Source of the DNA: an uncultured Prevotellaceae bacterium
GTDB lineage: Bacteria > Bacteroidota > Bacteroidia > Bacteroidales > Bacteroidaceae
Assembly: GCA_902781315.1 (NCBI GenBank)
Contig: CACZIT010000011.1
Span: 1-64,000, forward strand
DNA: 64,000 nucleotides
Reading direction: 5' to 3'
Shown: in pieces, positions 1 to 8,521 of the stretch
Numbering within the stretch: position 1 is the stretch's first letter
How the letters are laid out: every line of letters begins with the position of its first letter
Program-made: the position numbers and the translations under genes
Notes under the pieces: model-generated
The model's database searches: none
Seen by the model: only the letters and a program-made list of their open reading frames with translations
What the model was told of the DNA's origin: nothing

Positions 1-48
1 GTAAGGAAAAACTGGTATATTTTCTCGTATATTGAACGTTAAATAATT

Positions 49-70
49 TAAGAGTTATTGAGAACTCTTA
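49..70. other. Hairpin near the left edge
   Basis: Inverted repeat AAGAGTT-attgag-AACTCTT. It lies just downstream, on the minus strand, of a good minus-strand promoter at 81-88, so it may sit in the 5' leader of a gene that begins beyond the left edge. Its function is unknown. Confidence 0.4.
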
Positions 71-80
71 TTACAGACTG

Positions 81-88
81 CAAAGTTA
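81..88 (-). promoter_or_regulatory. Minus-strand -7 promoter element
   Basis: Reads TAACTTTG on the minus strand, matching the Bacteroidetes -7 consensus TAnnTTTG. No minus-strand gene starts between here and position 1, so it probably drives a gene off the left edge. Confidence 0.45.
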
Positions 89-107
89 AAGTAGGGACGG
101 GATAAGG

Positions 108-274
108 GTAGCCAGCCAATTCATTGGCTGGTGCGTGCCACATTATTATATATATATAATAGCGTGCCGTAGGTACGCGACATAAGAGGAATAATCCCAA
201 GAATGTCGCTGTACCTACGGCACACCTATAATTATTTTTGCCATGTCCTACCAGCCAATGAATTGGCTGGCTAC
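108..274 (+). repeat. 167-bp inverted-repeat element, copy 1
   Basis: The ends are perfect 25-bp inverted repeats (108-132 and 250-274), each holding its own palindrome CCAGCCAAT-TC-ATTGGCTGG. The centre has a second inverted repeat, GTGCCGTAGGTAC at 164-176 against GTACCTACGGCAC at 211-223, extended by GCGACAT/ATGTCGC inside. A near-identical copy lies in the opposite orientation at 2597-2760, so the two bracket the carboxyltransferase gene. No ORF is inside. It resembles a MITE or a large bacterial interspersed element; no transposase with matching ends is visible. Confidence 0.8.
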
Positions 275-285
275 CAAAATCCCGT

Positions 286-392
286 CCCGACGGGACTTTT
301 ACACGCGCCAAAAGGCGCCTTATACGCCCGAAGGGCCTTACACGACGCGTAAGCGTTTTTACACGCGGCGCAGCCGCCTGTAGGCTGCATCT
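286..392. repeat. Array of short GC hairpins (GTGTAA-linker type)
   Basis: Four or five small stem-loops follow one another, for example GTCCCGACGGGAC, GGCGCAGCCGCC and GCGCCAAAAGGCGC, joined by TTTTACAC/CTTACAC linkers (GTGTAA on the other strand). The stems differ in sequence but stay paired. The rest of 1-550 holds only the 167-bp element, and the ORFs across it are spurious. Confidence 0.6.
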
Positions 393-550
393 TAACAATA
401 AAAACACACCCTGCATTATAGCCGCCCCTTGAAGGGACTCTAAATGTATTGTCTTCGATTTGCACTACCTTTGGCTGCGCCGAAGGTACTTCCGCTCGGA
501 AATGCAAAGTAAAAAATTGTTTTTTCCTTTGTATTTCGCTCACTTATTCG

Positions 551-558
551 TACCTTTG
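551..558 (+). promoter_or_regulatory. -7 promoter element of the carboxyltransferase gene
   Basis: TACCTTTG, a strong match to the Bacteroidetes -7 box, about 30 nt before the ATG at 588. Confidence 0.65.
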
Positions 559-587
559 CACCCTGAAACTCGAAACTATAATTACAT

Positions 588-2357
588 ATGAAGAAGAAAA
601 TCCAATTCTCACTGGTCTACCGCGACATGTGGCAGAGCTCAGGCAAGTTCCAGCCGCGCAAGGACCAGTTGGAGCGCATCGCTCCGGTGATCATCGAGAT
701 GGGCTGCTTTGCCCGTGTGGAGACCAATGGTGGCGCCTTCGAGCAGGTCAACCTGCTGGCGGGCGAGAACCCCAACGACGCCGTACGCGCTTTCTGCCGG
801 CCGTTCAACGAGGTGGGCATCAAGACCCACATGCTCGACCGCGGACTCAACGCACTGCGTATGTATCCCGTGCCCGACGACGTGCGCGCATTGATGTATA
901 AGGTGAAGCACGCACAGGGTGTCGACATCCCCCGCATCTTCGACGGACTGAACGACACGCGCAACATCATCCCCTCCATTCGCTGGGCGAAGGAGGCAGG
1001 CATGACGCCGCAGGCCACGCTCTGCATCACCACCAGCCCCGTCCACACGCTGGACTACTACATGCAGATAGCCGACGAGGTCATCGCCGCCGGTGCCGAG
1101 GAAATCTGTCTGAAGGACATGGCCGGCATCGGCCAGCCCGCCTTCCTGGGCAAGCTCACGAAGATGATCAAGACCAAGTATCCCGACATCATCATCCAGT
1201 ATCACGGCCACTCCGGCCCCGGCCTCTCGATGGCATCCATCCTCGAGGTCTGCGAGAACGGTGCCGACATCATCGACACAGCCATCGAGCCGCTCTCCTG
1301 GGGTAAGGTGCATCCCGACGTCATCTCCGTGCAGTCGATGCTGAAGAACGAAGGCTTCGACGTGCCCGACATCAATATGAATGCCTACATGAAGGCCCGC
1401 TCGCTCACCCAGGAGTTCATCGACGACTGGCTGGGCTACTTCATCAACCCCGGCAACAAGCACATGTCCAGCCTGCTGCTGGGCTGCGGACTGCCCGGCG
1501 GCATGATGGGCTCGATGATGGCCGACCTCGGTGGCATCATGGGCACCATCAACAACCTGCGCCGCAAGAAAGGCGAGACAGAGCTCTCTACGGACGACAT
1601 GCTCGTGAAGCTCTTCAACGAGGTAGAGTATGTGTGGCCGCGCGTGGGCTATCCGCCACTGGTGACGCCGTTCTCGCAGTATGTGAAGAACATCGCCCTG
1701 ATGAACCTCCTCACCATGGAGCAGGGCAAGGGCCGCTTCGTGATGATGGACGACTCGATGTGGGGCATGATCCTCGGCAAGAGTGGCAAGGTGCCCGGAC
1801 CACTGGCGCCCGAGATTGTGGAGCTGGCAAAGCAGCAGGGCCGCGAGTTCACCGACGTAGACCCGCACACACTGCTGCCCAACGCCCTCGACGACTTCCG
1901 TAAGGAAATGGATGAGAACGGCTGGGAGTACGGTCCCGACGACGAGGAGCTCTGGGAACTGGCCATGCACCCCGAGCAGTATCGCAACTACAAGAGCGGA
2001 CAGGCCAAGAAGAACCTGCTGGCCGACATCCAGAAGGCGAAGGACGCCCAGCTGGGCGGCAAGCTGTCGCCCGAGGAAGTGGCAGCCTTCAAGCACGCCA
2101 AGGCCGACGCCATCACGGCTCCCGTGAAGGGACAGCTGTTCTGGGAGTTCGGTGGCGACGGCGAGGCAGCCCCCACCGCCGAGCCCTTCATCGGTAAGGA
2201 ATATGAGGAAGGCGACGTCTTCTGCTACATCGTGGCCCCGTGGGGCGAAATCGTCACCGTGCCTGCCGCCCTCGGTGGCAAGCTCGTCGAGATCAACGCC
2301 AAGCAGGGCACGAAGGTCCAGAAAGGCGACGTCGTCGCCTACATCGAGAGGAAGTAA
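588..2357 (+). CDS. Oxaloacetate decarboxylase alpha / pyruvate carboxylase B-like carboxyltransferase with a degenerate biotinyl domain
   Basis: The 589-residue cytosolic protein has the TIM-barrel carboxyltransferase fold of OadA/PycB. Metal and active-site residues are in the expected places: Asp13 in YRDMWQ, Lys176 in CLKDMAG (the lysine carbamylated in the family) and His206/His208 in YHGHSG. The C-terminal 50 residues align with a biotinyl domain, but where the family has EAMKM this protein reads VAPWG, so the biotin-accepting lysine is absent and the fold ends soon after. It therefore probably works with biotin on a separate carrier protein, or has a changed role. Family members normally transfer CO2 between a keto acid and biotin, sometimes coupled to a sodium pump; no beta/gamma pump subunit or carrier lies nearby. 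It stands alone between inverted repeats. The family call is firm; the substrate is not. Confidence 0.82.
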   Translation: MKKKIQFSLVYRDMWQSSGKFQPRKDQLERIAPVIIEMGCFARVETNGGAFEQVNLLAGENPNDAVRAFCRPFNEVGIKTHMLDRGLNALRMYPVPDDVRALMYKVKHAQGVDIPRIFDGLNDTRNIIPSIRWAKEAGMTPQATLCITTSPVHTLDYYMQIADEVIAAGAEEICLKDMAGIGQPAFLGKLTKMIKTKYPDIIIQYHGHSGPGLSMASILEVCENGADIIDTAIEPLSWGKVHPDVISVQSMLKNEGFDVPDINMNAYMKARSLTQEFIDDWLGYFINPGNKHMSSLLLGCGLPGGMMGSMMADLGGIMGTINNLRRKKGETELSTDDMLVKLFNEVEYVWPRVGYPPLVTPFSQYVKNIALMNLLTMEQGKGRFVMMDDSMWGMILGKSGKVPGPLAPEIVELAKQQGREFTDVDPHTLLPNALDDFRKEMDENGWEYGPDDEELWELAMHPEQYRNYKSGQAKKNLLADIQKAKDAQLGGKLSPEEVAAFKHAKADAITAPVKGQLFWEFGGDGEAAPTAEPFIGKEYEEGDVFCYIVAPWGEIVTVPAALGGKLVEINAKQGTKVQKGDVVAYIERK

Positions 2358-2361
2358 GGGG

Positions 2362-2545
2362 AGCGCCTTCGGCGCTGTGTAAGGCGGCGTAGCTGCGGTT
2401 CAATGCGCTTCGCGCGGTTCAAAGTCGCTACGCGACGTTCAAGGTTCAATGCGCCTAGTGGCGCGTGTTCAAGGTCGCTGCGCGACGTTCAAGGTTCAAT
2501 GCGCCTTCGCCGCGTGTAAGGACGCTGGCGCGTAAAGTCCCGTAG
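2362..2545. repeat. Hairpin array with GTTCAA/GTGTAAGG linkers
   Basis: At least seven short stem-loops run directly on from the carboxyltransferase stop: GCGCCTTCGGCGC, GCGCTTCGCGC, GTCGCTACGCGAC, GCGCCTAGTGGCGC, GTCGCTGCGCGAC, GCGCCTTCGCCGCG and GTCCCGTAGGGAC. The spacers are GTTCAAGGTTCAATGC or GTGTAAGG. Stem sequences change on both sides together. The first may also serve as the terminator of the gene upstream. Confidence 0.7.
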
Positions 2546-2559
2546 GGACGAGATTATGG

Positions 2560-2600
2560 TTCTTTCTCCGCTTCGCTACGAAAGCGGCAAAGCCGAGCGG
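2560..2600. repeat. Dispersed TTCTTTCTCCG hairpin repeat, copy A
   Basis: TTCTTTCTCCG followed by the stem CGCTTCGCTACGAAAGCG and then GCAAAGCCGAGCG. The same block recurs, diverged, at 29232-29272, 30755-30798 and (twice, truncated) at 27248-27323. Confidence 0.65.
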
Positions 2601-2760
2601 CCAGCCAATTCATTGGCTGGTATAGCAAGGCAAAAAATAATTATAGGTGTGCCGTAGGTACAGCGACATTCTTGGGATTATTCCTCTTATGTCGCGTACC
2701 TACGGCACGCTGTTTTATATAATAACATGCCACACACCAGCCAATGAATTGGCTGGCTAC
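2597..2760 (-). repeat. 167-bp inverted-repeat element, copy 2 (opposite orientation)
   Basis: The reverse complement of this stretch matches 108-274 almost base for base, including the central hairpin and the terminal CCAGCCAAT palindromes (2601-2620, 2737-2756). Similarity continues outward through 2778 (GATAAGGGTAG...). Copies 1 and 2 point towards each other around the carboxyltransferase gene. Confidence 0.8.
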
Positions 2761-2770
2761 CCTTATCCCG

Positions 2771-2880
2771 TCCCTACGGGACTTTACACAGCGCCGCAGG
2801 CGCATTGAACCTTGAACGTCGCGCAGCGACTTTGAACCGCGGCACCGCCGCCTTACCCGTCCCTACGGGACTTCCACTCC
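2771..2880. repeat. Third hairpin array
   Basis: Short stem-loops again: GTCCCTACGGGAC, GCGCCGCAGGCGC, GTCGCGCAGCGAC and TCCCTACGGGA, with TTGAAC linkers. This is the minus-strand view of the GTTCAA linker class at 2362-2545. Confidence 0.6.
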
Positions 2881-3007
2881 CCTTTAAACCCTTTATTCCC
2901 TTTCTCTGAATTTTTCCGACAAAATTTCCTCCGTGTGAAACATCATTCTAGAGCGTGAAACAATGGGGAGCCTACCCCTAACCCCTCCCTAAAGGGAAGG
3001 GAATCCA

Positions 3008-3134
3008 GCTAAACCTATGGTTTGACTCGGCTAAACCATAGGTTTCTGCGATACAAAGCTATGAGATAGAGCATACAGAGCATAGAGATAGAGCGACTAA
3101 ACCTATGGTTTACGTGGTCTAAACCTATGGTTTC
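3008..3134. repeat. Four copies of the palindrome AAACC-TATG-GTTT
   Basis: TAAACCTATGGTTT or its reverse TAAACCATAGGTTT occurs near 3010, 3032, 3098 and 3120. Half-arms of the CCCCTCCC element lie on either side (2974-3000 and 3138-3160). The rest of 2881-3420 holds no gene I can support. Confidence 0.5.
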
Positions 3135-3297
3135 TAGCCCCCTAACATAGGGGGTTGGGGGTCTCGAGAGACTAAACGATTGAGCCACAACGTATTAGCA
3201 AACTTCGCAAAATACGGCCGTATTTGCGAAAAAATATTTTGAAGTCGAAAATTCTTCATTCTACGAGGGGGTTGACAGGCAATATTTTTTGACAAAA

Positions 3298-3366
3298 AAG
3301 GCCCTTCGGGCGTGTAAGGGCGGCTGGGCGGCCGTGTAAGGTGCCTTCGGCACGTGTAAGACTGCT
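3298..3366. repeat. Hairpins with GTGTAAGG linkers
   Basis: GCCCTTCGGGC, then GGCGGCTGGGCGGCC, then GTGCCTTCGGCAC, each followed by GTGTAAGG or GTGTAAGA. It is the same modular design as at 286-392. Confidence 0.6.
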
Positions 3367-3434
3367 GTTTGTTAAAAAATCCAAAAGATTTTCATATTTT
3401 ACCTATTTCTATTCGCGCGTACCTATAAAATTAT

Positions 3435-3442
3435 TAATTTTG
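3435..3442 (+). promoter_or_regulatory. -7 promoter element of the first dockerin-protein gene
   Basis: TAATTTTG. It implies a leader of about 225 nt before the ATG at 3676, which contains the CATCCGTG repeats. Confidence 0.5.
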
Positions 3443-3557
3443 CAGAGATTATGCAATAATGCATGGCCTGCAAGGTCCATCACCCGCGGCCCTGCTGCTC
3501 ATCTAAAAACCTAAAAGAGCAAGATTACAGAAGAAAATGATGCGCACAGGCATCCCT

Positions 3558-3648
3558 GCCATCCGTGATTGCTATCCGTGCCATCCGTGGTTGCCATCCG
3601 TGCACATTCGTGATTGCTATCCGTGCTATCCGTGGTTGCTATCCGTGT
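3558..3648. repeat. CATCCGTG / CTATCCGTG imperfect tandem repeat
   Basis: CCATCCGTG, CTATCCGTG and linking GTTGCTATCCGTG units repeat about eight times in the leader of the dockerin gene. The phase is irregular. Function unknown. Confidence 0.6.
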
Positions 3649-3675
3649 AACTAATAATTTAAAATAATAATCATT

Positions 3676-6600
3676 ATGAAACAAAAAATTCATTATTTAT
3701 TTATGCTCCTGCTCATGATGATAATCGGAGTGGGGGGGGTAAAAGCAGATGAAGTAACGTTCGATGCGACAACCGATGTTACAGAGACTGTAGATGGCTA
3801 TTATTCTGATGTAAAATCCTATGAAGCTTCAGATGGGAGCGTCTGGAAAGCAACAGGCCATTCATTAAAAAAAGGAGACAACATTACTATTGGTAAAGGT
3901 GGAGCTAATTATTTAGAAACACCAGAAGTTAATGGGACAATAACGTCTATTACTGTTACTTGGAAGGGCAATACAAAGTATTATCTTGCTTTACAAACGA
4001 TTGAAGGTGTTGAATTGAATTTTAAGAATAATCCTAGTTCGACTGAGTATAAAACAGAAACTTTTACTGTAGATGGCAATTATAAGCAATTGAGACTAGT
4101 TGGACGTCGTAGTTCTGGAACAGATAATGCTGCAGCTTATATTAAAAAAGTTGTTGTTACTTATGCTCCAGCAATTCCATACACAATTACTCTTGGTGAT
4201 GACAATACAACGCTAACGGAAACTTCTGCTGGTGTCGGCGTTGAACTCCCTGTGCGTGAAAATGTCGGCGTTTATACTTTTGCTGGTTGGTCTGAAATAT
4301 CGTTAGGCTCTGAAGAGACAACAACGAAACCTGATTATGTTAATGCCGGTAATTATTATCCATCAAAGGATGTTACACTTTATCCTGTATATACGCGTTT
4401 AGAAGGGAGTGGAGAAATTGAAGAAGTGCTTGCGCAGACTCTTCAGTATGATACGTGGTCATATAAAGGTAGCACAACAGACAAGTCTACTTATCGCCTT
4501 TTTCATTCAGGCAGTTATGTTGAATCAGCCCAATTTGATTTAGGTTCGTTATCTAAGGTTGTGGTATACGGTGGAACCTTTGGTGGATCCAATTATAATA
4601 AATTAACAATTGGAGATGGGGAAAATATATGGAAAGTAGTTACTGTATCTGGCTCTTCTCAAACAGGGAAGAATACCTATATAGATGGAGCTGCTCTTTC
4701 TGGAAATGGCAAGCTACGTGTGACAAGTAATTCTGGTACTGCTAGCAGTAATGGAGTACGAATATCTAAAATTGAGATCTATGTAAATCAGGTTGTAGGA
4801 GTAATTTATTATATTCAAACTCCTAATACTGAGACACCCGTCCAGAAGGTTGATATCGCTGCCCTCAACAGCATAACTCCAACCACTCTTAATGTTAACG
4901 ACAAGGGAGAGTTTACTCTCGATGCAACATTTGCAGAGGGCACAACGGCGGATGAAGATTATGAGGTAAGATGGGAAAGTGATAATGCCGAAGTCCTTGC
5001 AGTTAGTGGCGCTTCTTATGAAGCAAAGAAAGAAGGAACCGCTAACGTAACCGTTAAAGTTACAGTGCTTGATGAAGAAAAATACAATGAGGTTAGCAAG
5101 TCCTTCGCCGTTACAGTTAACGCCCCCAATGCCCCTGGCACTCAGAATAATCCCTACACGGTGGCTCAGGCGTTGGCAGCAAGCGCTGTAAAAGATGTTT
5201 ACGTTAAAGGAATTGTTTCAAAGATTGAAGAACTGAGTACTCAATATGGAAATGCAACTTATTATATTTCTGATGATGGAGAAACAGAAACGGAGATAAA
5301 AGTTTATCGAGGCAAATATCTCAATAATGAGAGTTTTACCGCTGTTGATCAACTTCAGGTAAAGGATGCAGTTGTTATCTTTGGTGAAATTAAGCCTTAC
5401 AATAATGTAAACCAACTTGCTCAAGGAAACTATTTATTTTCTCTATATCGCAAAGAGAAAGTTGATGCAGGTTTGGCATGGAGTGCAGAGCAGGCATCAG
5501 CTGTTCGCGGAGAAACCTTCGCTGCTCCGAGTCTGACTAATCCTTACAATGTCGTTGTTTCTTATAAGTCAAGTAACACAAAGGTTGCTACTATCGATGA
5601 AACTGGACATATTACATTGCTCAAAGCTGGTGAAACTACTATCACCGCTACATTTGCAGGCGATGACGATTACAATGCTGCCGAAGTAAGTTACACGCTG
5701 ACTGTAACCGTTCCCAGCCATTTTGCCACGTTCTTCGTGAACGGCCAGCAACAGGGTGAACCTGTAACTGTTGCCGAAGATGAAACCATCACGTTCCCAA
5801 CTGTTGCCGAAGAACTCTTTGGCAAGCAGTTTGTTGGATGGACAACCAAAGCAATCGACGGTGAAACCAACGACAAGCCCGCAACACTCGTCAACGCTGC
5901 CACAATGGGAACAGCAGACGTTACTTATTATGCTGTGTTTGCGAATATGATTTCTGGTTCATCTGCTTCACTTACAAAGATGACAAGTTCCGATACATTC
6001 GGGGCTGGTGACAAAGTCGTTATTGTTGCAGATGAAGAAAATGTAGCAATGTATCAAGAGACTGTAAATAAAACATATGTAAACAAATACACATTTGTAA
6101 ACGATGTTTCAAAAGTAGCTGCTGACGATAAGAATTGGTTTAGCGTTTCGGCAGGTTCTTCAGATGGCACTTGGAAACTTGGTGATGAAACGAACGGTTA
6201 TGTCTATACAAGTAGTAGCAATAATCTGTCTATTGATTCAGATAATTCTACCGATTTCACTCTTGCTTGGAATAATGACGAGAATAAGTTTACTTTGGTA
6301 GGAAATGGCCGTTGGCTATCTTATCGTTCCGACTTAGCTGCTGATAATCAATACTTCCGCATGGGTGGTGCAACAACAGGAAATTCTTCTGGCGACATCT
6401 ACTTTGATATTTACAAGTTTACCTCAGGTAGCGCCACCTATTCCGACTACTGCACAACGGTTGTTGCTCCTGTGAAGCCCGCTAAGCCCATCGTCTTCCA
6501 CGACAGTGGTGAGTATGAGGAGAAGCTGACGGTTACTATTGCCGGTGAGAACGTGAAGTACACGCTGAACGACGGTGATGAGCTGACCTACACCGCTCCT

Positions 6601-8361
6601 TTCACCATCAGCAAGACGACGACTGTGAAGGCTTGGACTGAGCAGGACGGCGCAATGAGCGAGAAGGTGACGAGAGAGTATACCATCGTGGAGAAGGCTA
6701 AGGGTGCTGTGGTCGAGGACGGCTACTACACCATCCAGAACGAAGACGGCAAGTACGTGAACGTGGCCGGCCGCAAGACGGTGACCCTGGTCAGCGACAC
6801 GAAGAGTGCCGGCACCGTGATTCGCGTGAAGGCTGACGAAGACGGCGTGAAGGTGCTGCGCTCGCAGGCTGTTGACCTGCCTCGCTATGCTGAGCGCGCT
6901 ATGAGCTACGTGCCTGAGATTGTGAAGGAAGTAGTGAAGAAACTCGCTGCCAATGTTGATGATCCTATCATCGGCGAGCAGGGCGCAGACTTGATTCTCG
7001 ATAAATTCAAAAAGGAATTTGACTACCACCTCTATCTGGAGGGTGAGAATAATACCTACCGCATCTATGGCCGCACGCCGAGCATGAAGCCCGTGGTTGA
7101 CTTCTATGCCGAGAATAAGGAACTTATTGACGGCCGTCTGCTGAAAGTGGAAGGTTTCGTTAAGGAAGTTCTCCAGAAGGTTGTTGATAAGGTTGGCCGC
7201 GGCCAGAGCGTGGTTGATATGTTCAAGGTCAAGACCATTTGGCAGAACATGGGTGGCACACTGACCGAGCCTACCGACGATGCTTCGACTCTGAAGTTCT
7301 ACGAAGAGGTGCTTTCGAGCGAGACGAATGTTTGGAACTTCGCCTACCAGACCGGTATGCTCTACTGGGAGAAGGTGAAGGGCTATCTGACCGATAACAT
7401 CAGCGAGCTGGGTGATTATGGTAAGTACATAGAGAAGATTCCGCAGATTCGTCCGAACTTCAGGTACTACATCGTGCCAGGCGAGAATGGCGTGGACATC
7501 ATCAGTGAGGGTAACAGCCAAATCACTGACGCCTCCACAGCCTGGACGCTGACCAAGCGCGAAGGCTTCGACGTGACCTTCGATGCAACTCTGAGCAAGA
7601 ACAATGGCAAGGAAATGTACAAGACGCTGTATGTGGACTTCGCATACGAGTTGCCTGAGAATGAGAACGTGAAGGCCCTGAAGGTGGAGAGTGTGTCTGA
7701 TGCAGGTGTCGCAGTGACGAAGGAGATTACGGGTGTTGTTCCCGCTCAGACTCCTGTACTGCTGATGTCTACTGACATGGAGAACCTGACCAAGGCACTC
7801 AAGCTGAGCACAGCGGATGGCGCTGCTGTAACGAACGAGTTGAAGGGTAATGACTGGCTCATTAATGAGTTCGAAATCAATACACCGCAACTGGAGACAA
7901 TCTTCGCCTTGCTGACTAAATTGAGTAGCTCGCTCGGTGAGAAATATGAATACTTGAAGCGCAAGAATTCCGGCACGGTGAATAACAAGTACTTCTTCGG
8001 ATTGTCAGTACCTACTGAGGAGGGAAAGTTCAAGGAAGCATTCATGAATGGTAAGATTAAGGTGCTCACAAATGGTGAGAGGGGTCTTGGCTTCTATTCG
8101 AACTTCGACAAGAATCTTGTGGGCAATGAAGTGTTCATGTTCAGTGAGGATGCTAATCCTATCCTGCTGACGTTGAAGGGCGACGTGAACCGCGACGGAA
8201 AGGTTTCAGTTGCCGACGTGAACGCACTTGTCGAGATTGTCCTTGGCAAGGTGACGGTACCTGACAACACGCACGACTTCGACGCTGCCCACGTGAATGC
8301 CGACGAGGAGATCACGATCGCCGACGTCACGGCTTTGGTGAACATCATCCTGGGCAAGTAA
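3676..8361 (+). CDS. Large secreted multidomain protein with C-terminal dockerin-like repeats
   Basis: The 1561-residue product has a signal peptide (about 1-24, ending VKA). Two similar jelly-roll-like modules follow (about 25-165 and 250-370), then Big2/Ig-like segments (about 395-480 and 605-685), an OB-fold-like stretch (about 485-600) and InlB-like beta segments. A chitobiase C-terminal-like module comes next (about 925-1000), then a 480-residue region I do not recognise. It ends in two dockerin type I repeats (GDVNRDGKVSVAD and HVNADEEITIAD) with calcium-loop spacing. No catalytic domain is evident, so it may be a surface adhesin or glycan-binding scaffold; this is inference. Bases up to about 6450 are clearly AT-richer than the rest of the gene. 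A terminator follows at 8401. Confidence 0.72.
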   Translation: MKQKIHYLFMLLLMMIIGVGGVKADEVTFDATTDVTETVDGYYSDVKSYEASDGSVWKATGHSLKKGDNITIGKGGANYLETPEVNGTITSITVTWKGNTKYYLALQTIEGVELNFKNNPSSTEYKTETFTVDGNYKQLRLVGRRSSGTDNAAAYIKKVVVTYAPAIPYTITLGDDNTTLTETSAGVGVELPVRENVGVYTFAGWSEISLGSEETTTKPDYVNAGNYYPSKDVTLYPVYTRLEGSGEIEEVLAQTLQYDTWSYKGSTTDKSTYRLFHSGSYVESAQFDLGSLSKVVVYGGTFGGSNYNKLTIGDGENIWKVVTVSGSSQTGKNTYIDGAALSGNGKLRVTSNSGTASSNGVRISKIEIYVNQVVGVIYYIQTPNTETPVQKVDIAALNSITPTTLNVNDKGEFTLDATFAEGTTADEDYEVRWESDNAEVLAVSGASYEAKKEGTANVTVKVTVLDEEKYNEVSKSFAVTVNAPNAPGTQNNPYTVAQALAASAVKDVYVKGIVSKIEELSTQYGNATYYISDDGETETEIKVYRGKYLNNESFTAVDQLQVKDAVVIFGEIKPYNNVNQLAQGNYLFSLYRKEKVDAGLAWSAEQASAVRGETFAAPSLTNPYNVVVSYKSSNTKVATIDETGHITLLKAGETTITATFAGDDDYNAAEVSYTLTVTVPSHFATFFVNGQQQGEPVTVAEDETITFPTVAEELFGKQFVGWTTKAIDGETNDKPATLVNAATMGTADVTYYAVFANMISGSSASLTKMTSSDTFGAGDKVVIVADEENVAMYQETVNKTYVNKYTFVNDVSKVAADDKNWFSVSAGSSDGTWKLGDETNGYVYTSSSNNLSIDSDNSTDFTLAWNNDENKFTLVGNGRWLSYRSDLAADNQYFRMGGATTGNSSGDIYFDIYKFTSGSATYSDYCTTVVAPVKPAKPIVFHDSGEYEEKLTVTIAGENVKYTLNDGDELTYTAPFTISKTTTVKAWTEQDGAMSEKVTREYTIVEKAKGAVVEDGYYTIQNEDGKYVNVAGRKTVTLVSDTKSAGTVIRVKADEDGVKVLRSQAVDLPRYAERAMSYVPEIVKEVVKKLAANVDDPIIGEQGADLILDKFKKEFDYHLYLEGENNTYRIYGRTPSMKPVVDFYAENKELIDGRLLKVEGFVKEVLQKVVDKVGRGQSVVDMFKVKTIWQNMGGTLTEPTDDASTLKFYEEVLSSETNVWNFAYQTGMLYWEKVKGYLTDNISELGDYGKYIEKIPQIRPNFRYYIVPGENGVDIISEGNSQITDASTAWTLTKREGFDVTFDATLSKNNGKEMYKTLYVDFAYELPENENVKALKVESVSDAGVAVTKEITGVVPAQTPVLLMSTDMENLTKALKLSTADGAAVTNELKGNDWLINEFEINTPQLETIFALLTKLSSSLGEKYEYLKRKNSGTVNNKYFFGLSVPTEEGKFKEAFMNGKIKVLTNGERGLGFYSNFDKNLVGNEVFMFSEDANPILLTLKGDVNRDGKVSVADVNALVEIVLGKVTVPDNTHDFDAAHVNADEEITIADVTALVNIILGK

Positions 8362-8400
8362 GAAACTCCTAACTTCCCTTAGGGAGGAACGAAAAACGAG

Positions 8401-8436
8401 AAGTCCCCTTCTTTCACGAGGAGGGGACTTTTTCTT
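8401..8436 (+). terminator. Rho-independent terminator
   Basis: AAGTCCCCTTC paired with GAGGGGACTT, then TTTTCTT, 40 nt after the dockerin-protein stop. Confidence 0.75.
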
Positions 8437-8485
8437 AAAAGGTGTTTTTTTGTGACAAGGATTTGTTTTATTAGAGAAAAGTTTT

Positions 8486-8493
8486 TATATTTG
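8486..8493 (+). promoter_or_regulatory. -7 promoter element of mntA-hepT
   Basis: TATATTTG, 29 nt before the first ATG of the toxin-antitoxin pair. Confidence 0.6.
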
Positions 8494-8521
8494 TAGCCGA
8501 AATAAGATTTTTTGTAATAAG

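Noticed and set aside
48-543. Several overlapping ORFs in the first 540 bases
   Set aside because: They consist of translated hairpins and the 167-bp repeat; there is no start context or domain.
639-2096. Long ORF (485 codons) antisense to the carboxyltransferase gene
   Set aside because: It is a shadow caused by the high-GC codon bias of the sense gene; no recognisable domain, no promoter, and the sense strand is clearly coding.
3555-3650. Riboswitch in the dockerin-gene leader
   Set aside because: The leader is a degenerate tandem CATCCGTG repeat with no conserved riboswitch core visible.
6424-7890. Long antisense ORF opposite the first dockerin-protein gene
   Set aside because: It covers only the GC-richer part of the gene and has a composition typical of reverse-strand reading; no signal or family.
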